Shown here in pieces: positions 36,021-46,374 of a stretch of DNA of 64,000 nt. A program made the position numbers and the translations under genes. The notes beneath the pieces are model-generated. The model was given only the letters and a program-made list of their open reading frames with translations. It was not told the DNA's origin and ran no database searches. The DNA comes from Megasphaera massiliensis (lineage in GTDB: Bacteria; Bacillota; Negativicutes; Veillonellales; Megasphaeraceae): the NCBI RefSeq assembly GCF_000455225.1, contig NZ_HF954537.1:617012-681011 (forward strand), given 5' to 3'. Position 1 is the stretch's first letter; each line of letters starts with the position of its first letter.

Positions 36021-36983
36021 CTATCGGCCTAAGAAATGAACCAGTTCAAAGAGGTTTTCGTCAATGGGATAGCGAAGCTTGGCGGCTTCTTCATAGGGCG
36101 TGGCAACGACCTTGTTATCGATGAGGCCGATGACACTGTTATAAGTGCCGTCTAAGAGGCTGTCGACAGCTTTCTGGGCAAAGCGGCCGGCCATGATGGC
36201 ATCGTAAGCCGACGGAGCCCCGCCGCGCTGTACGTAGCCGAGGACGGTCAGGTTCGGAGACAGATACGTATGTTCCTTGATATAGTCGACGACGTCAGAG
36301 CCTTTAGCAGCCCCTTCGGCGACGATGACGATGCTGCTCAGCTTCTTCATGCGGTGCGATTCTTCCAAATGCTCGCAGAGCGCCGCCAGGTCGACTTTAT
36401 GTTCCGGAATCAAGACGGCTTCGGCACCGGAGGCCATGCCGGCGTTAAGGGCGATGAAGCCGGCTTCGCGGCCCATGACTTCAATGACGGCGACGCGGTC
36501 GTGGGAAAAGGCCGTATCACGGATCTTATTGACCGATTCGAGGACCGTATTGACGGCCGTGTCGAAACCTAAGGTATACTGGGTCCCGACCATATCGTTG
36601 TCGATGGTCCCGGGAATGGTAACCGTCGGAAAACCAAAGCCGGCCAAGGCTTCGGCACCGCGCATGGAACCGTCACCGCCGATGACGACTAAGGCGTCGA
36701 TTTCCTGTTCCCGTAAATATTCAGCAGCTTTCTGCTGCGTTTCTTTTTCTTTGAATTCCAAGCAGCGGGCTGTCCGAAGTACAGTCCCCCCGTGATGAAT
36801 GATCGCGCCGACATCGCGTCGACCCAAGGGACGCGTTTCATGACGCAGTAAACCTTCATAACCGCGAATAATCCCTTCGACGGTCAGGCCGCGCTGAATA
36901 GCATACCGCGTGACCCCGCGGATGGCCGCATTCATTCCCGGCGCATCCCCGCCGCTGGTCAATACTCCGATTTTGTTGATCAT
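36021..36983 (-). CDS. pfkA: ATP-dependent 6-phosphofructokinase
   Basis: It phosphorylates fructose-6-phosphate to fructose-1,6-bisphosphate. The 320-aa length and the motifs match PfkA: GVLTSGGDAPGMNAAIRG at the N-terminus, VVIGGDGSMRGA, the catalytic TIDNDM (residues about 125-130), and VIEVMGREAGFIAL. Its start overlaps the aroK stop by four bases, an unusual pairing of glycolysis and aromatic synthesis genes in one transcript. Confidence 0.97.
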   Translation of the reverse strand: MINKIGVLTSGGDAPGMNAAIRGVTRYAIQRGLTVEGIIRGYEGLLRHETRPLGRRDVGAIIHHGGTVLRTARCLEFKEKETQQKAAEYLREQEIDALVVIGGDGSMRGAEALAGFGFPTVTIPGTIDNDMVGTQYTLGFDTAVNTVLESVNKIRDTAFSHDRVAVIEVMGREAGFIALNAGMASGAEAVLIPEHKVDLAALCEHLEESHRMKKLSSIVIVAEGAAKGSDVVDYIKEHTYLSPNLTVLGYVQRGGAPSAYDAIMAGRFAQKAVDSLLDGTYNSVIGLIDNKVVATPYEEAAKLRYPIDENLFELVHFLGR

Positions 36984-37540
36984 TTTACATCAGTCTCCTT
37001 CTTTTCCCTGGCAATAAACTGCACATGCCTTTCATTGATTTTATGGACAATGGATTCGACGATCTGTGACGCTCCCCCGCGTGTCGTATCGACGACGCCG
37101 TCGCAGTACGGATAGATCTCTTCCCACTGTTTCATCATAGTATGGACAAAATCATGAAGATTGTCGTAGTCCACGGTCGGCCGCTTTCCAATGTGGCGGC
37201 TGACTCTTTCCTCGACGCGAAACGGCTCGGATAAGAGGGCAACGATAAAGCCATGACGATGCAAGATACGATACGTATCGACATTCATGGGAAAGTTGCC
37301 GCCAAAAGAAATTACCGCTTCATGATACCGGCTGACTTGCTGTAAGATATTGAGCTCCCGCTCTCGAAACGCCTGTTCTCCATGGCTGGCAAAGAAATCG
37401 GCAATCGTCATGCCTACGGCCCGCTCGATACGCCTATCCGTGTCGACAAACTGCCAATTGAGGCGTTGCGCCAGCTTACGGCCAATATGACTCTTACCGC
37501 TCCCCATCATCCCGACGAGGACGATATTCCGCTTCATCAT
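36980..37540 (-). CDS. aroK: Shikimate kinase
   Basis: A small P-loop kinase (186 aa from ATG 37540) that converts shikimate to shikimate-3-phosphate. It shows VLVGMMGSGKSHIGRKLA as Walker A, FVDTDRRIE with the shikimate-binding Asp pair, and FRERELNILQQV; the expected GG(G)xx motif appears as SFGGNF. The C-terminal arm is longer than in minimal enzymes. GGAGG lies ten bases upstream. Shikimate kinase-like proteins of unknown specificity are an alternative, but the substrate residues favour AroK. Confidence 0.85.
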   Translation of the reverse strand: MMKRNIVLVGMMGSGKSHIGRKLAQRLNWQFVDTDRRIERAVGMTIADFFASHGEQAFRERELNILQQVSRYHEAVISFGGNFPMNVDTYRILHRHGFIVALLSEPFRVEERVSRHIGKRPTVDYDNLHDFVHTMMKQWEEIYPYCDGVVDTTRGGASQIVESIVHKINERHVQFIAREKKETDVK

Positions 37541-37886
37541 GATCGGCACACCTCCTCCAAGTAGTCTATTCTGCATATGTACCTTCCTATTTTATCATAC
37601 TTCTTTCCTGTTGACACAAAAAAAGCCGTACTTTTTCTTCATATTACTATAAATAGAGCGGGACAGTCAAAAAAGAAGAACCCTCTCCACGATTGCCGAG
37701 GACGTGCTCGAGCCCGTCATTCTGCCAATCGTCGCGGCCCTTTTCCAAGGGGAATAAAAAAAACGGAGTGTCCCTACGGGGTCTATTTAGGTCCCACTTT
37801 GTAGGACCTTATAAAAAAAGAGACCTGCCCAAGGCAAATCTCTTGTATCGTCAGCCGAAAGCTCTCTAAGGGCCCTCACAGCTTTT
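37541..37886. other. Gene-free interval between bioB and aroK
   Basis: It holds the bioB terminator, a short inverted repeat GGTCC/GGACC beside it, and AT-rich sequence upstream of aroK with a weak TAAAAT -10 candidate. I see no gene and no known RNA element. Confidence 0.5.
37813..37842 (-). terminator. bioB terminator
   Basis: On the minus strand GAGATTTGCC pairs with GGCAGGTCTC (two G-U pairs) and is followed by seven T residues. Confidence 0.82.
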
Positions 37887-38891
37887 TTACGAAGCGCAGG
37901 TCGTGCCACAGTTGCCGCCTTCTTCAGCAGCGTCATTGGTCAGGCCCAGGCGCTTGATCATGGCCATGTCTTCGACGATGGTCGAACCCGACGTGGTCAG
38001 CATATTGCCCGTAATCGACGCCGAGGCACCGCAAAGAAGGGCCGTAGCCCCGTTTTCAGGCAAAAGTTTCCGGCCGGCAGCCAGGCGGATATTGGCTTCG
38101 GGATTGATGAAGCGGAAGAAGGCAATGGTCCGCAGGATATCGTCGCCGGAGAGCTCTTTCCTACCTTCAAAAGGCGTGCCGGGAATGGGCATCAAGGCGT
38201 TGATGGGGATCGATTCGATGCCGAGTTCGGAGAGGCTAAGGGCCATATCGAGGCGGTCTTCCCAAGTTTCGCCCATGCCGATGATGCCGCCGGAACAGAC
38301 GCAGAGTCCTTCGGCCTGGGCGTCTTTGATGGTCCGGATGCGGTCGTCATACGTATGGGTCGTGCAGATCTCCGGGAAGAATCGCCGCGACGTTTCGATG
38401 TTGTGATGGTAGCTGGTAACGCCCGTTTGGCGAAGAGCGTGGAGCTGCGCTCTCGAAAGCAAGCCGTGGGAGGCGCAGAGACCGATGTGGAGTTCCCCCT
38501 TCATCGCCCGATAGGTGTCGAGGGCTTTTTCAAAATCCTTCCCCGACAAGGCCCGGCCGGAGGTAACGATGGCAAAGCGGTTGGCTCCGGCGTCCTGATT
38601 GGCCTTGGCATTGGCCATGATTTCTTCTTTGGGAAGGAAATCGTATTCGTCACAGCCCGTATGATGACAGGCCGATTGCGCACAGTATTTACAGTCTTCG
38701 CTGCAGCGGCCGCTGCGGCCGTTGATAATCGTACAGAAGTCGACATGATTGCCGCAGAAATGGCGCTGCAGTACGCCGGCCCCTTCTTGCAGTTCAGCCA
38801 GCGGTGCCGTCAAAAAAAGGCTCAGATCGTCACCCCGTTTGATGCGATAGCCTTGTAAAATTCGTTCCGTTAAACCTGCGATTGTATTCAT
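37887..38891 (-). CDS. bioB: Biotin synthase
   Basis: A radical-SAM enzyme that inserts sulfur into dethiobiotin. The 334-aa protein shows the cluster motif CSEDCKYCAQS (Cys at about 62, 66, 69), CSGGIIGMGETWEDR, PINALMPIPGTPFEG and the 2Fe-2S arginine region around RLAAGR. No other biotin gene is adjacent, so this cell may use imported or separately made dethiobiotin. The start ATG at 38891 follows AGAGGGG and overlaps a GGTTAACAA element. Confidence 0.96.
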   Translation of the reverse strand: MNTIAGLTERILQGYRIKRGDDLSLFLTAPLAELQEGAGVLQRHFCGNHVDFCTIINGRSGRCSEDCKYCAQSACHHTGCDEYDFLPKEEIMANAKANQDAGANRFAIVTSGRALSGKDFEKALDTYRAMKGELHIGLCASHGLLSRAQLHALRQTGVTSYHHNIETSRRFFPEICTTHTYDDRIRTIKDAQAEGLCVCSGGIIGMGETWEDRLDMALSLSELGIESIPINALMPIPGTPFEGRKELSGDDILRTIAFFRFINPEANIRLAAGRKLLPENGATALLCGASASITGNMLTTSGSTIVEDMAMIKRLGLTNDAAEEGGNCGTTCAS

Positions 38892-38932
38892 TGTTAACCA
38901 ATGCCCCTCTTTCTATTAGTGACTATGGGATT

Positions 38933-38961
38933 ATTATACGCGCTGAAAGGCCTCTAGTCAA
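38933..38961 (-). promoter_or_regulatory. bioB promoter
   Basis: On the minus strand TTGACT (38961-38956) and TATAAT (38938-38933) are spaced by 17 bp. Confidence 0.82.
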
Positions 38962-38990
38962 CCAATTATTTCACGGTAATGGGTTAACAA
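38955..38990. promoter_or_regulatory. Candidate BirA operator overlapping the bioB -35 box
   Basis: On the minus strand TTGTTAACC (38990-38982) is followed 18 bp later by the partly matching inverted arm GGTTGACTA (38963-38955), which includes the -35 box. BirA operators have arms like TTGTAAACC/GGTTTACAA with a slightly shorter spacer. A further exact copy TTGTTAACC, on the opposite strand, lies at 38891-38899 over the start codon. Confidence 0.5.
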
Positions 38991-39039
38991 TAAACTCGTA
39001 CTTCTCCGTGACAGGCGCTGTCAACTCCCCTAAGGGCAC

Positions 39040-39076
39040 AAAAAAAGGCCCGTCGCAGTTGCGACAGACCTTTTTT
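39040..39076 (-). terminator. rplS terminator
   Basis: On the minus strand AAAGGTCTGTCGCAA pairs with TTGCGACGGGCCTTT through most of its length, followed by a T run; the plus strand also has six T residues. Confidence 0.85.
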
Positions 39077-39096
39077 CAAGTGTTCTTGCCAATAGC

Positions 39097-39438
39097 TTAT
39101 CGGCGTTCGCGGATACGGGCAGCTTTGCCGGTAAGACCGCGGAGATAGTGCAGTTTTGCACGGCGAACGATACCGTGGCGAACGACTTCGATTTTAGCCA
39201 GACGCGGCGAATGTACTAAGAAAGTACGTTCAACACCGACGCCATAGGAAATGCGGCGGACAGTGAAAGTTTCGCGGACACCGCCGTTCTGACGGCCGAT
39301 AACGACACCTTCAAAGATCTGGATACGTTCACGATTGCCTTCGACAACCTTTACGTGAACTTTGACAGTATCCCCAGGGCGGAATGCCGGGATATCGTCA
39401 CGAAGCTGTTCCTGTTCAAGTACGCTGATAATGTTCAT
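39097..39438 (-). CDS. rplS: 50S ribosomal protein L19
   Basis: A 113-aa protein at the interface of the ribosomal subunits. The sequence [28 protein letters not shown] N-terminal part, [18 protein letters not shown] and the basic end [17 protein letters not shown] are L19 signatures. In many Firmicutes it follows rpsP-rimM-trmD; here it stands alone with its own promoter and terminator. Confidence 0.97.
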   Translation of the reverse strand: MNIISVLEQEQLRDDIPAFRPGDTVKVHVKVVEGNRERIQIFEGVVIGRQNGGVRETFTVRRISYGVGVERTFLVHSPRLAKIEVVRHGIVRRAKLHYLRGLTGKAARIRERR

Positions 39439-39549
39439 TGCTCTTTTTCCTCCTATAAGACATTCTTACCCCGTTGCCGCCATGGTACGCAGCAATCGTC
39501 ATATGATACCGATCATATCGGGCAGCGGACTGCCTAAAATAACAAAGGA

Positions 39550-39578
39550 ATTATATCATAAAAAATCCTTTGTGTAAA
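39550..39578 (-). promoter_or_regulatory. rplS promoter
   Basis: On the minus strand TTTACA (39578-39573) and TATAAT (39555-39550) are separated by 17 bp. Confidence 0.8.
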
Positions 39579-39621
39579 GCCTTTTTTCTCGCAAAATCGC
39601 AAATACGAAGAAACCTGAGGC

Positions 39622-40182
39622 CTACATCCGGACGTTCGGCAGGAAGGTACGGGACATGTGGGAGATGATAGCCTGGTACTTATCCCGCTTGTCCGTCGGA
39701 TAGGTTACGGTAAAGGCCACATAGGTCTTGTTCTTGTCGTTGATGTAAAGTTCGTGATAGTAAGACGTCTTGCCGTCGGTCCAGCCGATGGCGTAGCTGT
39801 CCTTGGTCTTGATGTTGGTCGTCAATTCCGGCGATTCGTTCATGCCGATAGCCATGTTATACAATTCATCGATGGAAAAACCCATGGTATTCTTGGCGGC
39901 ATAGGTCCGGAAAACGGCATCGTCCTTCGGGTCCTGGAAGTAAGCCCCGTCCCCATCGGTCGTCATATCGGCGGCCGTCGCGCTGCGCGGGATGTCGACG
40001 GCATACTGATAGGCGCTGTTGTAATACTGATAGTAGTCCTTATCCTTCGTCGTCATGACCTGAACGACGTCATAACTGTCGGCATTGGAGCTTTTGATGT
40101 TGACTTTTTCAGCAGCCAGTGCCGTCGAGCCTGCGATACAGGTCAAGGCAGCGACTAAGAGGGCAACGTTCTTTAATTTCAT
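39622..40182 (-). CDS. Secreted protein of unknown function
   Basis: A 186-aa protein with a clear signal peptide (basic MKLK, hydrophobic core, cleavage likely after the Ala-Leu-Ala-Ala near residue 24). The mature part is rich in Tyr and Asp and alternates predicted strands (YAVDIPRSATA, YYHELYINDKNKTYVAFTVTYP), reminiscent of PsbP/Mog1-like folds, but I recognise no family with certainty. The ATG at 40182 precedes the signal peptide; AGGAGTG lies upstream. It is likely exported to the periplasm or outside. It lies between rplS and glyS on the same strand but with 180-bp spacers. Confidence 0.6.
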   Translation of the reverse strand: MKLKNVALLVAALTCIAGSTALAAEKVNIKSSNADSYDVVQVMTTKDKDYYQYYNSAYQYAVDIPRSATAADMTTDGDGAYFQDPKDDAVFRTYAAKNTMGFSIDELYNMAIGMNESPELTTNIKTKDSYAIGWTDGKTSYYHELYINDKNKTYVAFTVTYPTDKRDKYQAIISHMSRTFLPNVRM

Positions 40183-40315
40183 GGATATCACTCCTTTATT
40201 TTCTGATGCGATGGAACTTGCGAAAAGAGGGCTTTCAAATAAATAACAGATGCAGGCAGGCTGCATCTGTCATCTATTATACCATATTCAAAATTAGCTG
40301 CACAAGAAAGGCGGC

Positions 40316-42365
40316 TTACGATAATTTTTTGATATCGCCCAGCGGCTGAATAAGGCTGTACGTCAAGGCCAAAAGATGGAGTCGGTTTTCTTTGACGGCT
40401 TCATCCTTATGCATGACCAGGACGTTGTCCAAGAATTCGTTGATGACGGCAATGCCTTCGGACAAGGTATTGGCTACGCTCTGGTAGTCATAGACGGCGT
40501 ACTGCTGGGACAAGTTGACCTGCATAGCCTGGCAGGCGCTGTAGAGGGCCCGTTCTTCGTCGGTTTCAAAGAGGTCGGGATCGACGTCGGTATCATCGGC
40601 GCCTTTGATCATATTGCTGACCCGGGTGAAGGCCTGAAGAAGATCGGTCTTGCTCATGATATCGGCATCGATGAGGGCCTGAGCGCGGCGAGCCGCTTCA
40701 TTGGCATTGAGCGTATCGGAACTGAGGACGCAGTCGATGATATGGTAATCCATGCCCTTGTCCTGGAAGATGTTCTTTAAGCGCAGGGTAAAGTAATCGT
40801 CGAGTTGACCCATGACAGAAGCGGCATCTTCACCGGTTACGCCGAGGAGGTTTAAGATGAAGGCAAAGACTTCATGGCAGTTGATATTCCAACCGGCATC
40901 CATGACGATGTTCAAGATGCCGATGGTCTGGCGGCGCAGGGCAAAGGGGTCCTGGGAGCCCGTCGGAATGAAACCGCGACTGAACATGCCCGTAATGGTA
41001 TCGAATTTATCGGCAATGCCGAGGATTCGGCCCATGTCGGTCGCCGGCAGTTCGTCGCCGGCAAAGCGCGGCTGATACTGTTCGTTGATGGCTTCGGCAA
41101 CGCCTTCGTCTTCCCCGTCGATGAGGGCGTATTCCTTACCCATGACGCCCTGGAGTTCCGTAAATTCCATGACCATCTGGGTGGCAAGGTCGGCTTTGGC
41201 CAGTTCAGAAGCCCGTTGGAGTTTGGCGTCGTCGAGGCCGAGATCGAGTTTCTGATTGAGGAATACCGTGATCTGTGCCAGGCGCTGAGCCTTGTCGTGG
41301 AGGGTACCGAGGCCGTCCTGGAAGACGATTTTCTTCAATTTTTCCGTGTAATCGACTAATTTATGTTTCTTATCTTCTTCAAAGAAGAACTTGGCGTCGT
41401 CGAGGCGGGCACGAAGGACGCGTTCGTTGCCGTGCTGAACCGTTTCCAAATGGTAGTCATTGCCGTTGCGGACGGTCAAGAAGAGGTTCATGAGCTTGCC
41501 TTCTCCATCACGCATGGGGAAATAGCGCTGGTGGTCCTTCATGGGCGTAATGATGGCCGCTTCAGGGAGCTTTCAAATAATCTTTATCGAATTCACCACA
41601 GAGGGCCGTCGGATATTCGACGAGGTAAACGACTTCTTCTAAGAGGTCGTCGTCCATGATGACCGTCCCTCCCTTTTCGTCAGCCAGTTTCTGAAGGCCG
41701 TCGAGGATGAGCTGACGGCGTTTTTCCGGGTCGACGATGAGGAAGTGTTCTTCGCAGACGGCTTCATAAGAGGCCGGATTTTCGATGGTAAAATCGCCCG
41801 TGCCGAGGAAGCGATGACCGCGGCTGACCTTTCCCGACGAAACGTTGGCCAATTCAAAGGGAATGACGTCCGTATCAAAGAGGGCCACGAACCAGCGGAT
41901 AGGCCGGACGAAGTGGAAGTCGAGGCTCCCCCAGTGCATGCTCTTGGGGAAGTTGAGGCCCGTTACGATGCCCTTCATGAGGTCCGGCAAAAGGCCCTTC
42001 GTTTCAGCACCGACGCTGGTGACGTTGGCGTAGACGTAACCGTCTTCAACGGTCAAGTCTTCGACGGCAATCTTCTGACCGCGGGCAAAGCCCATGGCAG
42101 CCTTGGTCGGCTTGCCGTCGCCGTCATAGGCGATAGAGACCGACGGGCCCTTGTGTTTGGCCGAGACGTCAGCCTGTTTTTCAGCGACACCTTTCATCAG
42201 CAAGGCGATGCGGCGCGGCGTGCCCAAGGTGCGGACCGATTCATAAGCGATATTGGCTTCGCCAAACGATTTTTCAGCCAAGTCTTTGACCTGGCCGAGG
42301 ATACTCGGCATATAATGAGCCGGGATTTCTTCGGTACCGATTTCAAGTAACAAATCTTTGCTCAT
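40316..42365 (-). CDS. glyS: Glycyl-tRNA synthetase beta subunit, with an apparent frameshift
   Basis: The beta chain of the tetrameric alpha2beta2 glycyl-tRNA synthetase, which contributes tRNA binding. The first frame (42365-41562) begins LLLEIGTEEIPAHYMPS and includes VRPIRWFVALFD; it stops after FDKDYLK. The second frame (from 41542) continues MKDHQRYFPMRDGEGKL through the helical domain and the C-terminal anticodon-binding part. One surplus A in the AAA at 41572-41574 (minus strand) accounts for the break; without it the sequence reads KDYLKLPEAAIITPMKDHQR and the protein has the expected 682 aa. The gene is essential, so a sequence error is most likely. It follows glyQ by one base. Confidence 0.94.
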
Positions 42366-42366
42366 C

Positions 42367-43245
42367 TTATTTTTCCTCCTTGGAAAGCATTGGGAATCCT
42401 AATTTTTCACGCTGTTCCAGGTATGCCTTAGCGCAGGCCCGGGCCATACTGCGGACGCGGCCGATGAAGGCAGCTCGTTCGCTGACGCTGATGGCGCCGC
42501 GGGCATCGAGGAGGTTGAACGTGTGCGAGCATTTCAATACGTAGTCGTAGGCCGGAAGGACGAAGCCGGCTTTGATGACCCGCATGGCTTCTTTTTCATA
42601 TTCATCGAAGAGGTGGAACAAGAGGTCGGCGTTGCTCAGTTCAAAGGCATACGTCGACTGTTCGACTTCGTTCTGATGGAAGATGTCACCGTAAGTGGCC
42701 GTTTCGTTCCACTGGAGGTCATAGACGTTTTCTACGCCCTGGATATACATGGCCAGTCGTTCCATGCCGTATGTGATTTCCGACGATACGGGAGCGACGT
42801 CGATGCCGCCGACTTGCTGGAAGTAGGTAAACTGCGTGACTTCCATGCCGTCGAGCCAGACTTCCCAGCCAAGGCCCCAGGCGCCGAGGGTCGGCGATTC
42901 CCAGTTGTCTTCGACGAAGCGGATGTCGTGTTCAGCCGGGTTGATGCCCAAGGTTTCCAAACTCTTTAAATAGAGTTCCTGAATGTTGTCCGGCGACGGT
43001 TTGCAGATGACCTGGAACTGATGGTGCTGATAAAGGCGGTTCGGATTGTCGCCGTAGCGGCCGTCTGCCGGGCGGCGCGACGGTTCAACATAAGCTACGT
43101 GCCACGGTTCCGGGCCGAGCGTTCTGAGGAACGTCGCCGGGTTCATGGTCCCTGCCCCTTTTTCTACATCATACGGTTCGTAGATGATACAGCCCTGAGA
43201 AGACCAGAAGTTCTTCAATGCGAATATCATGTCTTGAAAATTCAT
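42367..43245 (-). CDS. glyQ: Glycyl-tRNA synthetase alpha subunit
   Basis: The catalytic chain that activates glycine and loads it on tRNA(Gly). The 292-aa protein shows [53 protein letters not shown] and HQFQVI, all typical of class II GlyQ. The ATG at 43245 has GGAGGG seven bases upstream; an earlier ATG lies next to the T-box terminator. It is controlled by a T-box leader. Confidence 0.97.
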   Translation of the reverse strand: MNFQDMIFALKNFWSSQGCIIYEPYDVEKGAGTMNPATFLRTLGPEPWHVAYVEPSRRPADGRYGDNPNRLYQHHQFQVICKPSPDNIQELYLKSLETLGINPAEHDIRFVEDNWESPTLGAWGLGWEVWLDGMEVTQFTYFQQVGGIDVAPVSSEITYGMERLAMYIQGVENVYDLQWNETATYGDIFHQNEVEQSTYAFELSNADLLFHLFDEYEKEAMRVIKAGFVLPAYDYVLKCSHTFNLLDARGAISVSERAAFIGRVRSMARACAKAYLEQREKLGFPMLSKEEK

Positions 43246-43262
43246 CGTATTCCCTCCTACAT

Positions 43263-43492
43263 GCAAAAAAGTCCCTGTAACATAGATAAGTATGTTACAG
43301 GGACGAGTATACGTACCCGCGGTTCCACCCTGATTGGTCCAAAAGACCCGCTTGATTTACCGGCCATACACATCGACTGACTTCCGGCCGCGGCCTTCAG
43401 AGCGCCTTCCGCATCGGCAGCCGGCTCACACTGTCCCGGCCTCGCTGATAAGATACGTACTTGTTCTCTTGCATCGCCTATGTAATTGTACG
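43263..43492 (-). promoter_or_regulatory. T-box leader of glyQS
   Basis: The minus strand carries the T-box sequence AGGGTGGAACCGCGGG (43332-43317) and then a terminator: a 14-bp stem GTCCCTGTAACATA with a 6-nt loop and six T residues (43304-43265). Upstream, ACGTAC/GTACGT can form a lower stem I, with a GGC triplet inside that may be the glycine specifier; the assignment is tentative. Uncharged tRNA(Gly) would favour the antiterminator and switch on glyQS. Confidence 0.92.
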
Positions 43493-43498
43493 TTCCTT

Positions 43499-43527
43499 AT
43501 CATAGCAAACTTAAGGGTAAAAGTCAA
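43499..43527 (-). promoter_or_regulatory. Promoter of the T-box-glyQS transcript
   Basis: On the minus strand TTGACT (43527-43522) and TATGAT (43504-43499) are 17 bp apart. Confidence 0.8.
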
Positions 43528-43541
43528 TCTTTTCCCCCATC

Positions 43542-43590
43542 AAAAAAGGATTGTCGCTAAAGGCATAAAACCTTTAGGAGACAATCCTTT
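43542..43590 (-). terminator. ATP synthase operon terminator
   Basis: AAGGATTGTC with CTAAAGG further in pairs with its complement around a 7-nt loop; on the minus strand six T residues follow. It lies 15 bp after the atpC stop. Confidence 0.85.
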
Positions 43591-43604
43591 TCAATCGGGT
43601 AATC

Positions 43605-44027
43605 CTATTGCTTGCCGTATTTGCGGGCTACGTCGATGCGGCGCAGAGCACGCTGCAGGGACGCTTGGGCACGGGTTTCGTCGAGATCGGCAGCGTGTTT
43701 CGCCAATAAGGCTTCGGCACGCTTTTCCGATTCGATGGCTCGCTCTAAGTCGATGTCTTCCGGCTTTTCCGAAGCCGGCGTAATGACCGTGACCGTATTG
43801 CCATGGACTTCGAGGAAGCCTCCGGCAACGGTGACGCAGCCGCGGCTTCCGTCCTTGTCATAGCATAAGGGCCAAATCGACAGGGAGGCGATGAGCGGCG
43901 CATGGTTGGGCATGATGCCCAAATCGCCGTCTAAGGCACGGACGAGGATGAAATCCACGTCTTCATGGAGTACGGCAGCATCGGGCGTTATGACTTCCAA
44001 ATGGAGTGTCTTTCCTGCTTCTGCCAT
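43605..44027 (-). CDS. atpC: ATP synthase epsilon subunit
   Basis: The 140-aa central-stalk subunit that couples and can inhibit rotation. The N-terminal beta sandwich shows LHLEVITPDAAVLHEDVDF and GDLGIMPNHAPLIASL; the C-terminal helices contain ALLAKHAADLDETRAQASLQ. It is the last gene of the atp operon, three bases after atpD. Confidence 0.95.
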   Translation of the reverse strand: MAEAGKTLHLEVITPDAAVLHEDVDFILVRALDGDLGIMPNHAPLIASLSIWPLCYDKDGSRGCVTVAGGFLEVHGNTVTVITPASEKPEDIDLERAIESEKRAEALLAKHAADLDETRAQASLQRALRRIDVARKYGKQ

Positions 44028-44030
44028 AGA

Positions 44031-45500
<1,470 letters not shown>

Positions 45501-45507
45501 TCACGTC

Positions 45508-46371
45508 TTATTTCAAGGCGTTGGCGCCACTTACGATTTCCGTCAGTTCGTTGGTAATACCAGCCTGGCGGACTTTATTGTAGGTAACAGTCAGTTTTTC
45601 GATCAGCTCACCGGCGTTGTCCGTAGCCGACGTCATGGCCGTCATGCGGGCACCGAGTTCACTGGCAGCTGACTGAAGGAGACTGTTGTAGATAAACAGA
45701 TCTAAGTACTGGGGCAGCAAAGAATCGAGGACCTGGGATGCATCGGGAGCAAACAAGTACTCTTCCCGCGGCCCCTGGTCACCGGCCTGTTCTTCCTGAG
45801 AAATAGGCAGCATCTTCACGATTTTTGCTTCCTGGGACAAGGCCGTTTTGAAGTGCGTATAGATGACATAGACTTCATCGACTTCGCCGTCGAGGAACTT
45901 CTGCGTCGCCAAATGGGCGATTTCCTGGGCATTGATGAGCTGCGGCTTATCCGAAAAACCGGACCATTTTTCTTCCGGCGTAATATGCAGGTGCTTTAAG
46001 TACTCTGCCGGTTTGCGGCCGGAGACGAAAAGGACCGACGCACTGCGCGGCTTATCCTTTAAGACGGATACCATGGTCTTGTTGATGTTAGCGTTGAAGG
46101 CACCGGCCAGGCCCTTGTCAGCCCCGATGATGATATAGCACGTCTTCTTGACGTCATCGCGGGACTGGAACAAAGGGTTCCCGGAATCGGGGGATGCCGC
46201 CGACAAGCGGCGCAGCATGCCTTCCATTTTTTCGGTATACGGGGCAGTAGCCAGTGCCCGTTCCTGTGCACGGCGCAGTCGCACGGAAGAGACCATCTTC
46301 ATGGCCTTGGTGATCTGCTGAGTATTGGTAACGGATTTTATCCGTCGATTTATTTCGCGTGCACTCGGCAT
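45508..46371 (-). CDS. atpG: ATP synthase gamma subunit
   Basis: The rotating central shaft of F1, 287 aa. The N-terminal coiled coil begins REINRRIKSVTNTQQITKAM and the C-terminal helix ends LTVTYNKVRQAGITNELTEI; the middle segment has ADKGLAGAFNANI. It sits between atpA and atpD as usual. Confidence 0.97.
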   Translation of the reverse strand: MPSAREINRRIKSVTNTQQITKAMKMVSSVRLRRAQERALATAPYTEKMEGMLRRLSAASPDSGNPLFQSRDDVKKTCYIIIGADKGLAGAFNANINKTMVSVLKDKPRSASVLFVSGRKPAEYLKHLHITPEEKWSGFSDKPQLINAQEIAHLATQKFLDGEVDEVYVIYTHFKTALSQEAKIVKMLPISQEEQAGDQGPREEYLFAPDASQVLDSLLPQYLDLFIYNSLLQSAASELGARMTAMTSATDNAGELIEKLTVTYNKVRQAGITNELTEIVSGANALK

Positions 46372-46374
46372 AGC

